A stretch of 64,000 nucleotides of DNA from Gammaproteobacteria bacterium (GTDB taxonomy: Bacteria; Pseudomonadota; Gammaproteobacteria; JAABTG01). Shown here one piece after another: positions 1 through 7,794 of this stretch. The DNA lies in the NCBI GenBank assembly GCA_017999615.1, contig JAGNLM010000001.1, positions 514,549-578,548 of the forward strand, in the 5' to 3' direction. The notes below the pieces were generated by a model. The model did no database searches and was not told the origin of the DNA. It saw only the letters and a list, made by a program, of their open reading frames with translations. The position numbers and the translations under genes were made by a program. Every line of letters begins with the position of its first letter. The stretch's first letter is position 1.

Positions 1-425
1 ACCTGCTGGACCCCGAGCCGGGAGACGTGGTCCTCGAGGTCGGCACGGGCTCCGGATACCAGGCGGCGGTTCTCTCCCGCGTGGTGTCGCGGGTGTATTC
101 GCTCGAGATCATCGAGGCCCTGGCGGTGCGGGCCTCCGAGCGGCTGGCGGCGCTCGGTTACCTCAATGTCGAGACGCGGGTCGGCGACGGGTATCACGGC
201 TGGGTGGAGCACTCGCCCTACGACGGGATCCTGGTGACCGCGGCCGCGCGGGCCGTTCCTCCCGCCCTGGTGGAGCAGTTGAAGCCCGGGGCGCGCCTCG
301 TGATCCCGGTGGGCGAGCCCTATCTGCCCCAGCGTCTCCTCCTGCTCCAGAAGGGGGAGGGGGGGCTGGTGTCGGAGACCGAGGTGCTTCCGGTGGCGTT
401 CGTGCCCCTCACCGGGGGCCACTGA
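1..425 (+). CDS. pcm: Protein-L-isoaspartate O-methyltransferase, C-terminal part (5' end outside window)
   Basis: The open frame runs into the left window edge and reads from base 3 to a TGA at 423-425, so only about 140 C-terminal residues are present; the usual length is about 210-220. The SAM-binding motif I is visible as VLEVGTGSGYQAAVL. Further on come the post-motif NVETRVGDGYHGW, the motif II-like YDGILVTAAA and the GARLVIPVG strand, in the order expected of PCMT. The family methylates isoaspartyl residues in damaged proteins, using SAM. In many proteobacteria pcm lies near surE and nlpD; that side is not visible here. The next gene is convergent, 7 nt away. Confidence 0.93.
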   Translation, partial: LLDPEPGDVVLEVGTGSGYQAAVLSRVVSRVYSLEIIEALAVRASERLAALGYLNVETRVGDGYHGWVEHSPYDGILVTAAARAVPPALVEQLKPGARLVIPVGEPYLPQRLLLLQKGEGGLVSETEVLPVAFVPLTGGH

Positions 426-432
426 GTCGGCC

Positions 433-1275
433 TCAGCGGGCGATGACGACCGGGCACCCGACGCGCTCGAGCAGCGCGGCGAACGCGGTTGCCTCGCAGA
501 GCGGGTGACCGGCTGGCAGAACCAGCAGGTGGCCGCCCGCGGCACGGACCTCCGCGGCGAGGGCCCCGGGGCTCTCCGAGGGGACCTCGTGGACCTTCGC
601 CTCCAGCCCCTGGGCGCGCAGGCGTGCCTCGACCTCGGAAGTGAGGCTCGGCGCTCGCCCCTGGGCCCGGGAGGGCACCAGGGCGACGAGATTCCGCCCG
701 TCCTCGCGCGCGAGCCGGCCGGCCACCGCCAGGGCCCGCAGGGCGGCCCCGGAGCCGTCGCAGAGGACGGCAACGGGTCGGCCCGGAACGGCGCCGGGTC
801 TGAGGAACGCCACGCTGCTCGGTGAGAGCTGCGCCACGGCACGGGCCGTGGACCCGAGGCTGCCGCCGATCGCGGGGTTGCCTCCCGCCGAGCCCATGAC
901 CACCAGGTCGACGCGCTCCGCGGCCTCGACGAGCTCCCGCGCGACGGCGCCGCGCGCCACCCGGAACGACCACCTCAGGTGCAGGCGCTCGGCCTCCCGG
1001 GCGAGAAGGTCGCGCAGCCGTGCCGCCTCCGCGCGCAGGGCCCGCGCCATCGTTTCCTCGTCGCGGGTCTCCGCGGCCGCAGGCCCCCACGCGCTCCGGG
1101 CGCCGAGCGGGAGCGAGGCGAGCCGCAGGAGGTTGGCGTCCTCGACGAAGAGGCCGAGCAGCTCGGCCTGAAGCTCGGCCGCCAGTGCAGCGGCAGCCGC
1201 CAGGGCCGCGCGGCCGCTGGCCGAGGCGTCCAGTGCCACCAGGATCCGTTCGAGGCCCCGCTCAGTCGGGCTCAT
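433..1275 (-). CDS. Universal stress protein UspA-family protein
   Basis: 280 residues. The N-terminus (about residues 8-150) has a UspA beginning, RILVALDASASGRAAL, and an ATP-type loop with VVMGSAGGNPAIGGSLGSTA, the G-2x-G-9x-G(S/T) region that closes a Usp domain. The second half (about 165-280) is a weaker Usp-like repeat ending LLERVGCPVVIAR, the normal Usp C-terminal strand, so this looks like a tandem-Usp protein with a degenerate second domain. The 5' end overlaps the stop of the upstream Lon-like protease gene by 14 nt, so the two are probably co-transcribed and both serve stress survival. The specific stress cannot be read from sequence. Confidence 0.85.
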   Translation of the reverse strand: MSPTERGLERILVALDASASGRAALAAAAALAAELQAELLGLFVEDANLLRLASLPLGARSAWGPAAAETRDEETMARALRAEAARLRDLLAREAERLHLRWSFRVARGAVARELVEAAERVDLVVMGSAGGNPAIGGSLGSTARAVAQLSPSSVAFLRPGAVPGRPVAVLCDGSGAALRALAVAGRLAREDGRNLVALVPSRAQGRAPSLTSEVEARLRAQGLEAKVHEVPSESPGALAAEVRAAGGHLLVLPAGHPLCEATAFAALLERVGCPVVIAR

Positions 1276-3685
1276 CTTCCTCGGAAACGCCCCTCAGCGC
1301 CGTGGCGTAGGTCTGGGCGAGCACCGTCAGCTCCGCCAGCCTCGCTTGCACCCGTCCGTTCACCGTGTCCGGCGGGTAGAGGCCATCCCCGTCGGGCTCG
1401 CCCGCGGGCAGGCCGGTCAGCAGCTCCACCGCCTCGTCCACGGTGCTCACGGGGTACACGGCGAAGCTCCCGGCCTCCGCCGCCTCCACGACGTCCCGCC
1501 GCAGCATCAGGTGTTTGACGTTGGCGGCCGGGAGCAGGACCCCCTGCCGGGAGTCGAGGCCCTGCAGGCGGCAGACCTCGTAGAAGCCCTCGATCTTCTC
1601 GTTGACGCCGCCGACCGCCTGCACGTCCCCGCGCTGATTCACCGACCCCGTCACCGCGAGCGACTGGCGGACCGGGAGGTCCGCGAGCGCGGAGAGAAGG
1701 GCGCACGCCTCGGCGAGTGAGGCGCTGTCGCCCTCCACCATGGCGTAGGACTGCTCGAAGGCGAGGCTCGCGGAAAAGGACAGCGGCTGGTTGCGCCCGA
1801 AGCGGCGAGCGAGGAAGTGGGAGAGGATGAGCACCCCTTTTGAGTGGATGGCCCCGCCCAGCTCGACCTCGCGTTCGATGTCGACGACCTTCCCGTCGCC
1901 GAGCCGGGCGGTCGCCGTGATCCGGGAGGGCTGGCCAAAGGCGTAGTCGCCGAGTTGGATGACTGAGAGGCCGTTCACCTGGGCAACGGCGCTGCCCCGG
2001 GTGTCGATGACGAGAGTCCCCCGCCGAATGTCGTCCTGGACCCTTTCGCGCACCCTGCTCGAGCGGTGCTCCCGGGCATCCACGGCGCGCTGCACGTCGT
2101 CGGCGCGGACCTGGCCGCGCCCGGCCTCCCCGGCCCAGTAGTCCGCCTCCCGTAGCAGATCGGCCACCCGTTGCAGGGCGGTGGAGAACCTCTCGGTGTC
2201 CGCCGCCAGCCGCCCGCTCTCCTCGAGGACCCGGGCCACGGCGTCCCGCTCGAGAGGCCGCAGGCCCTCGTGCCGGGCCACCGAGGCGAGGAGTCGCGCA
2301 TATTCGAGTTGCGTGTCGTCCGTGCGCTCGATCTCCTCGTCGAAGTCGGCGAGGACCTTGAAGAGCTCGGAGAACTCGGGGTCGAGGTATTGCAGCGCGT
2401 AGAAGAGCGCGCGGTCCCCCACCAGCACCACCTTCGCATCGAGGGGTATGGGCTCGGGCTCGATCGACACCGTGCTGATGAGGCTCAATATCTCGCCGAG
2501 GGACTCGATCCGGATGCTGCGCGCGGACAGGGCGCGCTTCAGCCCCTCCCATGCGTAGGGGGCCATCAGCACCTTGCGTGCATCCAGCACCAGATACCCG
2601 CCGTTGGCCCAGTGCAGCGCCCCGGGCTTGACCAGCGTGAAGTCCGTGGCCAGGGTTCCCATCTGCGCGACGTGCTCGGCGCGGCCGATGAGGTTCTGGT
2701 AGATGGGATTGTCCTCCACGACCACGGGAGCCCCGGGGCTGCGGCCGTGGTCCACGAGGAGATTCACGCGGTAGCGCCGGAAGGAGGGGCCCCCGCCACC
2801 CCCGAAGACGAGAAACGCCGGGCGCTCTTCGTCCGACTTGCGAAAATCGTCCACGTTCTCGACGACGTCCTGCCCCACGGCGTCGAGATAGGCGAGGACC
2901 TGGGGAAGCTCCGCGTAGGCCTTGCGCAACTCGTCGATGAGGTGGCCGACGGCGAAGCGGGCCACTTCCCGGTTGAGCTCCTTCAGCTTGGCGCGGGTCT
3001 CCTTCTGCCAACCGGGTACCCGCGCGAGCAGGCGCTTGAGCTTCTCCTGAAGCGCCGCCACCGCCTGCTCGACCCGGGCCTGTTCATCCTTCGGCAGCTT
3101 CTCGAACTCGGCGGGTGAGAGCACCTCCCCGTCCCTCACGGGACCGAAGGCGAAGCCCGTCGGGGTGTGGATGAGGGCGATGCCCTGTTGGTTCGCCTCG
3201 TGACCGAGCTCGCCGAAGGCCTGGCTCTGCCGCTCCTTGAACTCCTCCTCGATCTCCTGCACCCGCGTCCTGTAGGGGTCGCTCTCGAAGGCGGAGGGGA
3301 CCGCGCTGCGCAGGTCCTCGAGCAGCTGCACCATGTCCTGGCGCAGGGCTGCCCCCCGTCCCGGGGGCAGGCGCAGGGCGACGGGCCGGTGGTGCTGCGC
3401 GAAGTTGTGCACGTAGCACCAGTCGGACGGCACCGGCGCCGTGCGGGCGCGCTCTTCGAGGACCCGGCGGACGACCTCGTGCTTGCCCAGGCCGGGCGGC
3501 CCCAGCACGAACAGGTTGAAGCCGGGCTGACGGATCCCGGTGCCGAAGCGCAGGGCGTCCATGGCGCGCTTCTGGCCCACGACGGTCTCCGGGTCCGGTA
3601 GCTCGTCGGTGGATGCGAACGGCAGGGATTCGGGGTCGCAGCGGCGATGGAGCCGCTCGGGAGGGAGAGGACCTGGGGCGGTCAT
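1262..3685 (-). CDS. Lon-like ATP-dependent protease (AAA_32/Lon_C family)
   Basis: 807 residues from an ATG at 3685. The frame stays open further upstream, but that stretch is antisense to the next gene and is low-complexity. The Walker A-like loop FVLGPPGLGKHEVV lies near residue 65. A long insertion and coiled-coil-like segment follows (about 130-300), then the AAA sensor region. The C-terminal Lon-type serine protease has the catalytic Ser in VEGDSASLAEACALL and the Lys in GGVNEKIEGFYEVC. This domain order and length match the gammaproteobacterial Lon-related YcbZ-type proteins rather than classical Lon, as there is no LON substrate-binding N-domain. It probably degrades misfolded or regulatory proteins in the cytoplasm. 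The downstream Usp gene overlaps it by 14 nt. Confidence 0.9.
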   Translation of the reverse strand: MTAPGPLPPERLHRRCDPESLPFASTDELPDPETVVGQKRAMDALRFGTGIRQPGFNLFVLGPPGLGKHEVVRRVLEERARTAPVPSDWCYVHNFAQHHRPVALRLPPGRGAALRQDMVQLLEDLRSAVPSAFESDPYRTRVQEIEEEFKERQSQAFGELGHEANQQGIALIHTPTGFAFGPVRDGEVLSPAEFEKLPKDEQARVEQAVAALQEKLKRLLARVPGWQKETRAKLKELNREVARFAVGHLIDELRKAYAELPQVLAYLDAVGQDVVENVDDFRKSDEERPAFLVFGGGGGPSFRRYRVNLLVDHGRSPGAPVVVEDNPIYQNLIGRAEHVAQMGTLATDFTLVKPGALHWANGGYLVLDARKVLMAPYAWEGLKRALSARSIRIESLGEILSLISTVSIEPEPIPLDAKVVLVGDRALFYALQYLDPEFSELFKVLADFDEEIERTDDTQLEYARLLASVARHEGLRPLERDAVARVLEESGRLAADTERFSTALQRVADLLREADYWAGEAGRGQVRADDVQRAVDAREHRSSRVRERVQDDIRRGTLVIDTRGSAVAQVNGLSVIQLGDYAFGQPSRITATARLGDGKVVDIEREVELGGAIHSKGVLILSHFLARRFGRNQPLSFSASLAFEQSYAMVEGDSASLAEACALLSALADLPVRQSLAVTGSVNQRGDVQAVGGVNEKIEGFYEVCRLQGLDSRQGVLLPAANVKHLMLRRDVVEAAEAGSFAVYPVSTVDEAVELLTGLPAGEPDGDGLYPPDTVNGRVQARLAELTVLAQTYATALRGVSEEDEPD

Positions 3686-3795
3686 GGTCTCATCTGCCGC
3701 AATCGCGTCGCCTTCAATGTACCACGGGGCCCGGAGTCCGGCGCCGGCCCGGGGCAGAGGGTGGCGGGGCGGCGGGTGGCTGGGCGTTCGGGGGG

Positions 3796-4944
3796 TCAGC
3801 GGGGCCGGGCGTAGTGCCGGCGGAGGACCTCCCGCGTGAAGGCGGTCCGCAGGTAGAAGCCGCGCGGGTTCGTCCAGACAGGGGCTCCGTCCTCGCCGAC
3901 CCCTCGACAGAGGGTCCGCGAGCTCGCGGCCTTGGGACGCGCCTGCAGGAACGTACCGGCTCGCGCAGAGAGCTCCCCGAGACGGCCGAGACAGACCATC
4001 TCCATCAGCTCCTCCCAGTCCGCCCGCAGCGTTTCCTCCAGGTCCGGCTCCAGGGACCAGAGGAGAGGGCTGCCGATTCGGCGTGCCCCCACGGGGATCC
4101 CCCGGTCGGCCTCGATGGGCACCCAGAGCACCCGGGCGAGCTTGCGCCGGACCCAGCTGGCCTCCCACGTCTCGGCGCACGCACCCTCGAGGGGGACGGT
4201 GCACACGTAGGTGGACTCGAGCGGCGCACCGTCCCTTCCGACGGGCAGTGTCTTCAGCTCGATCCCCAGCGCCCGGAAATCGGGCTCGGCGAGCGACCCC
4301 GCGTCCGCGCCAAGCCACGCCTCGACGAGCTGTCCCGCCCAGCCCTTGGCCCGACGAAGGTCGGGGGGGGCCGCCAGCCCGAACGCCCGGCCGAGCTCCT
4401 CGAGCCGCCGGCCGGCCAGCCCCTCCGCCCGCTTCAGGAGCTCCCCCTCGGTGCGCGGCGCGGGTGTTGGCGACCGGGGGCAGCCCTCTGCCGCGCGTGG
4501 GGGGCGCTCGCGGGGATCGGGGTGTTCCTTCGCGACCCAGCCCTGGACGTGTAGCGTGACGGACGCGGGTCCGGCGGTGGTGTCTCCACCCACCAACTCG
4601 AGTCCGGCCCGTGCCGCGAGCTCGAGGAGGGTCCCGCTGAAGGCCTCGACCCACTCCACGTCCGGGGTTGGCAGGGTGATCGCGAGCGTGAGCCACGCCG
4701 GTGTCCCACCGGCTGCCGCGAGCCTCGCGAGGGCCTCCTCGAGCACGCCGTGGGCCCACTCGGCCGGGGGCGGTAGCCCGGAGTCCGGAGTCTCGACCGA
4801 CCGGCTCGCCCCCGCGACCACCGCCTCGGTGTCGGGAGGAAGCATCAGGACTGCGGCATCGTCCCCGATCCCCACGCGGACGTCCGCCCGCCGCCGGGAC
4901 CGGTCGAAATACCGCTCGATCAGGGCGAACTCGCTCAGGGACAC
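3796..4944 (-). CDS. mutH: Fusion: ThiL-like N-terminal domain + MutH mismatch-repair endonuclease
   Basis: 382 residues. Residues about 1-137 align end to end with the ThiL N-terminal (AIRS) domain: EFALIERYFDR (5-15), GIGDDAAVL (25-33), TPAWLTLAITLP (81-92), LVGGDTTAGP (117-126). The ThiL motifs DTLVAG(V/N)HF and NLSDLAAMG are missing; the equivalent stretches read AGASRSVETPDSG and EEALARLAAAGG. Residues about 164-382 are MutH. The catalytic set known from E. coli MutH (E56, D70, E77, K79, K116) is present at the same spacings as E208, D222, E229, K231 and K268. The family nicks unmethylated GATC when activated by MutL. E. coli MutH is about 230 residues with no such domain. The stop is 110 nt from the Lon-like gene's start. 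The ThiL-like part should be catalytically dead alone; its role is unknown. Confidence 0.88.
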   Translation of the reverse strand: MSLSEFALIERYFDRSRRRADVRVGIGDDAAVLMLPPDTEAVVAGASRSVETPDSGLPPPAEWAHGVLEEALARLAAAGGTPAWLTLAITLPTPDVEWVEAFSGTLLELAARAGLELVGGDTTAGPASVTLHVQGWVAKEHPDPRERPPRAAEGCPRSPTPAPRTEGELLKRAEGLAGRRLEELGRAFGLAAPPDLRRAKGWAGQLVEAWLGADAGSLAEPDFRALGIELKTLPVGRDGAPLESTYVCTVPLEGACAETWEASWVRRKLARVLWVPIEADRGIPVGARRIGSPLLWSLEPDLEETLRADWEELMEMVCLGRLGELSARAGTFLQARPKAASSRTLCRGVGEDGAPVWTNPRGFYLRTAFTREVLRRHYARPR

Positions 4945-4987
4945 GCGGGGACGCGCGCCCGGTGCCGGCGCGGGCGGGGGGGGAGCC

Positions 4988-5350
4988 TCAGTGGCTCTCG
5001 TGACAGAAGACCGAGCGCATCGCGACCATCAACGACAGGACGCGCTGATCGCGGATGCGGTACAGGACCTGGTTTCCCCGTTTGCGGTTTCCGAGCACTC
5101 CGCGCTCCAGCATGTGCGCCAGATGCTGGGAGACGTTGCTCTGGGACGTCTGCTCCACCCGGTTCGTGAGCTCCTGCACCGAGACCTCGCCCCCGCCGAT
5201 GAGGCAGAGCAGCCGCAGGCGCAGGGGGTGCGCCATCGCCTTGACGGCGTGCGCCGTGCGATGGAGCTCCCACTCCTCCATGTCGAGGCCTCTGCCGGCG
5301 TCCAGGGCCGGCAATGGCAAGGACTGCGCTTCGGACTCCTGCGTCCCCAT
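4988..5350 (-). CDS. ArsR-family winged-helix transcriptional regulator
   Basis: 120 residues. The ArsR/SmtB core begins at about residue 30 with AVKAMAHPLRLRLLCLI. The helix-turn-helix follows with VSVQELTNRVEQTSQSNVSQHLAHMLERGVL, and the wing with GNRKRGNQVLYRI. There is a single Cys in the alpha-3 region (LLCLIG, about 49) and one near the C-terminus (FCHESH). Classical arsenic/metal-sensing CxC or DxH patterns are not evident, so the signal is unclear; a redox signal such as sulfide sensing is possible but unproven. The start ATG at 5350 lies just downstream of an AT-rich palindrome that could be its own operator. It is transcribed towards, but 43 nt before, the ThiL-MutH gene, so it could also control that gene. 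Confidence 0.88.
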   Translation of the reverse strand: MGTQESEAQSLPLPALDAGRGLDMEEWELHRTAHAVKAMAHPLRLRLLCLIGGGEVSVQELTNRVEQTSQSNVSQHLAHMLERGVLGNRKRGNQVLYRIRDQRVLSLMVAMRSVFCHESH

Positions 5351-5399
5351 GGTCTACGCCCCCGTGGATTCGGGTTGGGCCGCCCGGGCCCGAATTAAC

Positions 5400-5428
5400 C
5401 TTTAATAAAGATCCAGTAGGCTGTGTAA
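5400..5428 (-). promoter_or_regulatory. Candidate promoter/operator of the arsR-type gene
   Basis: On the minus strand TTACAC (5428-5423) is followed after 17 nt by TTAAAG (5405-5400), a weak -35/-10 pair. The -10 lies inside a perfect 11-bp palindrome, CTTTAATAAAG (5400-5410), in an otherwise very GC-rich region. A palindrome over the -10 is what an autorepressing ArsR protein would need. The match to consensus is modest. Confidence 0.35.
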
Positions 5429-5540
5429 GGGAATGCCTGTACGCTGTCAAGGGCGCGGCGCATCGCGCTCCGGCCTCGCGCCGGACGTGGCACCCGGGGC
5501 AGGGAACTGGGATGGGCGCGGATGCCGCGCCGGCGGGGCG

Positions 5541-6197
5541 TCAGCCGTCCCGATCGAGATTGCGGAAGAAGAGCCCCATGACGCGCTGCACGTAGGTCTG
5601 GGTCTCCCCGTACGGAGGGACCTGGTTTCCGTGCTGTTCCACCGCACCCTCCCCGGCGTTGTAGGCGGCCAGGGCGAGCTTCAGGTTCTGGAAACGGTCC
5701 AGCAGCTCGCGCAGGTAGCGCACGCCGCCGTGGACGTTCTGTTCCGGGTCCCAGGGGTCTGCGACCCCGAAGCGTCGCGCAGTCCCGGGCATGAGCTGCA
5801 TGAGGCCCATGGCTCCAGCCCGGGACAGGGCCTCCGGGTCGTAGTTGGACTCGGCGGTGATCACGGCGTGGACCAGTGCGGGGCTCACGCCCCAGCGCTG
5901 CGAGGCCTCGTGCACGAGGGGCGAGAACTCCTTCGAACCGGACGAGCGTTTACTCGCCGGGCGGGCCCGCAGGGCCGCGCGCGCCTCCGCCAGCCCCGTC
6001 GGCACGGCGGGCTTCGCCTCCGAGCGCATGAAGAGCTTGTATCCCGGGTGCGAGGGCTTGTCCGTGAAGTGGACCGTGCCGCGCGGGTCCACGTAGCGGT
6101 AGATGTCGGCACGAGCCTGGGACGAAAAGAGGAAAAGGGCTGCGGCGCAACCGAGCCCGGTCAGCGCAGCGGTGCGGAGAATCCGGTTATCCACCAT
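5541..6197 (-). CDS. Lytic murein transglycosylase with DUF4124 domain (SLT family)
   Basis: 218 residues with an N-terminal signal peptide (about residues 1-30: hydrophobic TALTGLGCAAALFLF, cleavage near SQARA). A DUF4124-like segment follows (DIYRYVDPRGTVHFTDKPS, about 31-50), then a linker, then the SLT domain from about 92. The catalytic Glu is in ITAESNYDPEALSRAGAMGLMQLMP, and the typical AAYNAGEGAV lies near 185. The family cleaves peptidoglycan between MurNAc and GlcNAc in the periplasm, forming 1,6-anhydroMurNAc. The SLT plus DUF4124 arrangement is common in gammaproteobacteria. It lies upstream of the arsR gene with about 190 nt between them, so probably a separate transcription unit. 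Confidence 0.92.
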   Translation of the reverse strand: MVDNRILRTAALTGLGCAAALFLFSSQARADIYRYVDPRGTVHFTDKPSHPGYKLFMRSEAKPAVPTGLAEARAALRARPASKRSSGSKEFSPLVHEASQRWGVSPALVHAVITAESNYDPEALSRAGAMGLMQLMPGTARRFGVADPWDPEQNVHGGVRYLRELLDRFQNLKLALAAYNAGEGAVEQHGNQVPPYGETQTYVQRVMGLFFRNLDRDG

Positions 6198-6370
6198 GCG
6201 TGATCCACCCCCCGATGGCTCACGGAGACCTCAGCCAGCGCGCGGAAGAGTGTAGTACGAAAGCGCCCCGGTTTCTCGCCGCGCTTCCCGTGGGGGCGCG
6301 AGCCGTGGTCCCCATGGTTCCTGGTCTATGCAGCTGTAGCGGCCGGTGGGTCGAAAGCTCGATATGCCAA

Positions 6371-7342
6371 TCACGCCGGTACGGGTGGCGCGGCCGCCAG
6401 GTTGAAGTGCTCGTAACCGTGGGGCAAGGCCAGGGGTGCGCCGCCCGGGCCGTGACAGGCGAGGCCGGGTGTGGCGACGATACGGCCGATCCGGGTCACC
6501 AAGACGCCGGCCTTGCGTGCCGCCCGGGAGACCTCGTCCTGGCGCCCCGCGGGTGCCGTGAAGAGCAGTTCGTAGTCGTCCCCGCCCCCCAGCGCCAACC
6601 GCCAACCGCTCACCGGATCCAGCGCCGCGCGCAGGGTCTCGGAGAGCGGCAGGCGGGCGGCCTCTACCTCGGCGCCCACGCGGCTCGCGGCCAGCACGTG
6701 CCGCAGGTCCGGGACCAGCCCGTCGGACACGTCGATCGCCGCACTCGCCAGCCCACGAAGCGCGAGGCCCAGTGCGACGCGGGGCTCGGGCCGGTCCAGC
6801 CGGTCCCGCACCCGCGCGAGGACTGCGGGGGCCAGCGGGTGTCGGCCCCGGAGGATCTCGAGAGCAAAGGCCGCGTCGCCCAGGGTGCCGGACACGTACA
6901 CCTCGTCGCCCGGCTGCGCACCCCGGCGCAGGATGGTTGCGTCCTCCGGCACGTGGCCGTAGACCTCCACGGTGGCCCGGAGAGGGCCCAAGACGTGGTG
7001 TTCGGCGACCCGCCGCACCCCGTAGCGGCCCGCCAGCGTTTGCAGCCCCCGATGGAACTCCTCGAGCCAAGGGGCCGACGCCGGCAGGCTCAGAGCGACG
7101 CTGCAGGCCAGGGGGCTCGCGCCCATCGCGGCCAGGTCGCTCAGGTTCACGGCGAGCGCCTTGTGGCCGACGGCGGCCGCGGGGGTTTCGAGGGGAAAGT
7201 GGACCCCTGCCACCAGCGTGTCCACGGCGACGACCAGCGCGGCACCCGGGGGCACGCCGACCGCGCCCCAGGGGCGGGGCGCCTCCTGGCCGACTCCCGC
7301 CTGCGTTGCCCTTCGCGCGCCGGGTCCCGGGGGCAGGGTCAC
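6371..7342 (-). CDS. thiL: Thiamine-monophosphate kinase homologue lacking two active-site motifs
   Basis: 323 residues from a GTG at 7342 whose bases overlap the nusB stop as GTGA, so translation is coupled to nusB. Conserved ThiL elements are VDTLVAGVHF (D41), KALAVNLSDLAAMGA (66-69), the C-terminal YVSGTLGDAA, IDVSDGLVPDL (about 203-213), GGGDDYELLF (about 253) and the final HGYEHF. Two elements are absent. The first 30 residues are a Gly/Pro/Arg-rich stretch with no EFxLIxRYF or GIGDDA motif, and the expected GGDTTRGP reads AEHHVLGP (113-120). The other frames between the nusB stop and D41 do not encode the missing segment. ThiL phosphorylates TMP to TPP with ATP, using the lost Asp residues for Mg/ATP. 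The missing motifs are present in the ThiL-like domain at 3796-4944. Confidence 0.85.
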   Translation of the reverse strand: MTLPPGPGARRATQAGVGQEAPRPWGAVGVPPGAALVVAVDTLVAGVHFPLETPAAAVGHKALAVNLSDLAAMGASPLACSVALSLPASAPWLEEFHRGLQTLAGRYGVRRVAEHHVLGPLRATVEVYGHVPEDATILRRGAQPGDEVYVSGTLGDAAFALEILRGRHPLAPAVLARVRDRLDRPEPRVALGLALRGLASAAIDVSDGLVPDLRHVLAASRVGAEVEAARLPLSETLRAALDPVSGWRLALGGGDDYELLFTAPAGRQDEVSRAARKAGVLVTRIGRIVATPGLACHGPGGAPLALPHGYEHFNLAAAPPVPA

Positions 7343-7794
7343 TCCGGCTGGGAACCCCCGGTCTCGAGGGGGCGGAGCTGGCGCGCCAGCCGGTCGAGGG
7401 TCGCGTTCACGTAGCGGTGGCCCTGCTCGGCGCCGAAGAGGCGTGCGATGTCCACCGCCTCGTTGAGGACCACGCGGTAGGGGACCTCGGGGCGTTGCGC
7501 CAGCTCGTAGGCCGCGAGTCGCAGGATGGCCCGTTCCACCGGATCGACCTGGGCGAGCGGACGGTCGAGGAGGGGGGCGAGGAAGGCGTCCAGCTCGGCG
7601 ACGCGGGTGGGCACGCCGTGAACGAGCTCGTGAAAGTACTCGGTGTCCACCCGCCCCATGTCCTGCTCTTCCCGGAACTGGCGCTCGATGTCGGCCGGCT
7701 CCTGGGCCGTCATCTGCCACTGGTACACCGCCTGGAGCGCCGCGCGCCGGGCGTGTCGGCGGGCCTGGTGGCCGCGCCCGGCGGGAGGGCTCAT
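7339..7794 (-). CDS. nusB: Transcription antitermination factor NusB
   Basis: 151 residues, beginning at the ATG that overlaps the ribH stop as ATGA. Family features are [14 protein letters not shown] near residue 16, [46 protein letters not shown] and the C-terminal [16 protein letters not shown]. NusB with S10 (NusE) binds boxA in rRNA leaders and prevents premature termination. Its place between ribH and thiL is the standard proteobacterial order. Confidence 0.97.
   Translation of the reverse strand: MSPPAGRGHQARRHARRAALQAVYQWQMTAQEPADIERQFREEQDMGRVDTEYFHELVHGVPTRVAELDAFLAPLLDRPLAQVDPVERAILRLAAYELAQRPEVPYRVVLNEAVDIARLFGAEQGHRYVNATLDRLARQLRPLETGGSQPE

Noticed and set aside
1262-4759. Very long reading frame extending the Lon-like protease upstream to 4759
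   Set aside because: Residues before the ATG at 3685 are Arg/Pro/Gly-rich and antisense to the ThiL-MutH gene, which has clear homology; the real family N-terminus starts at 3685.
5541-6197. Peptidoglycan amidase alternative for the transglycosylase
   Set aside because: The catalytic ES and GLMQLMP motifs are those of SLT transglycosylases.
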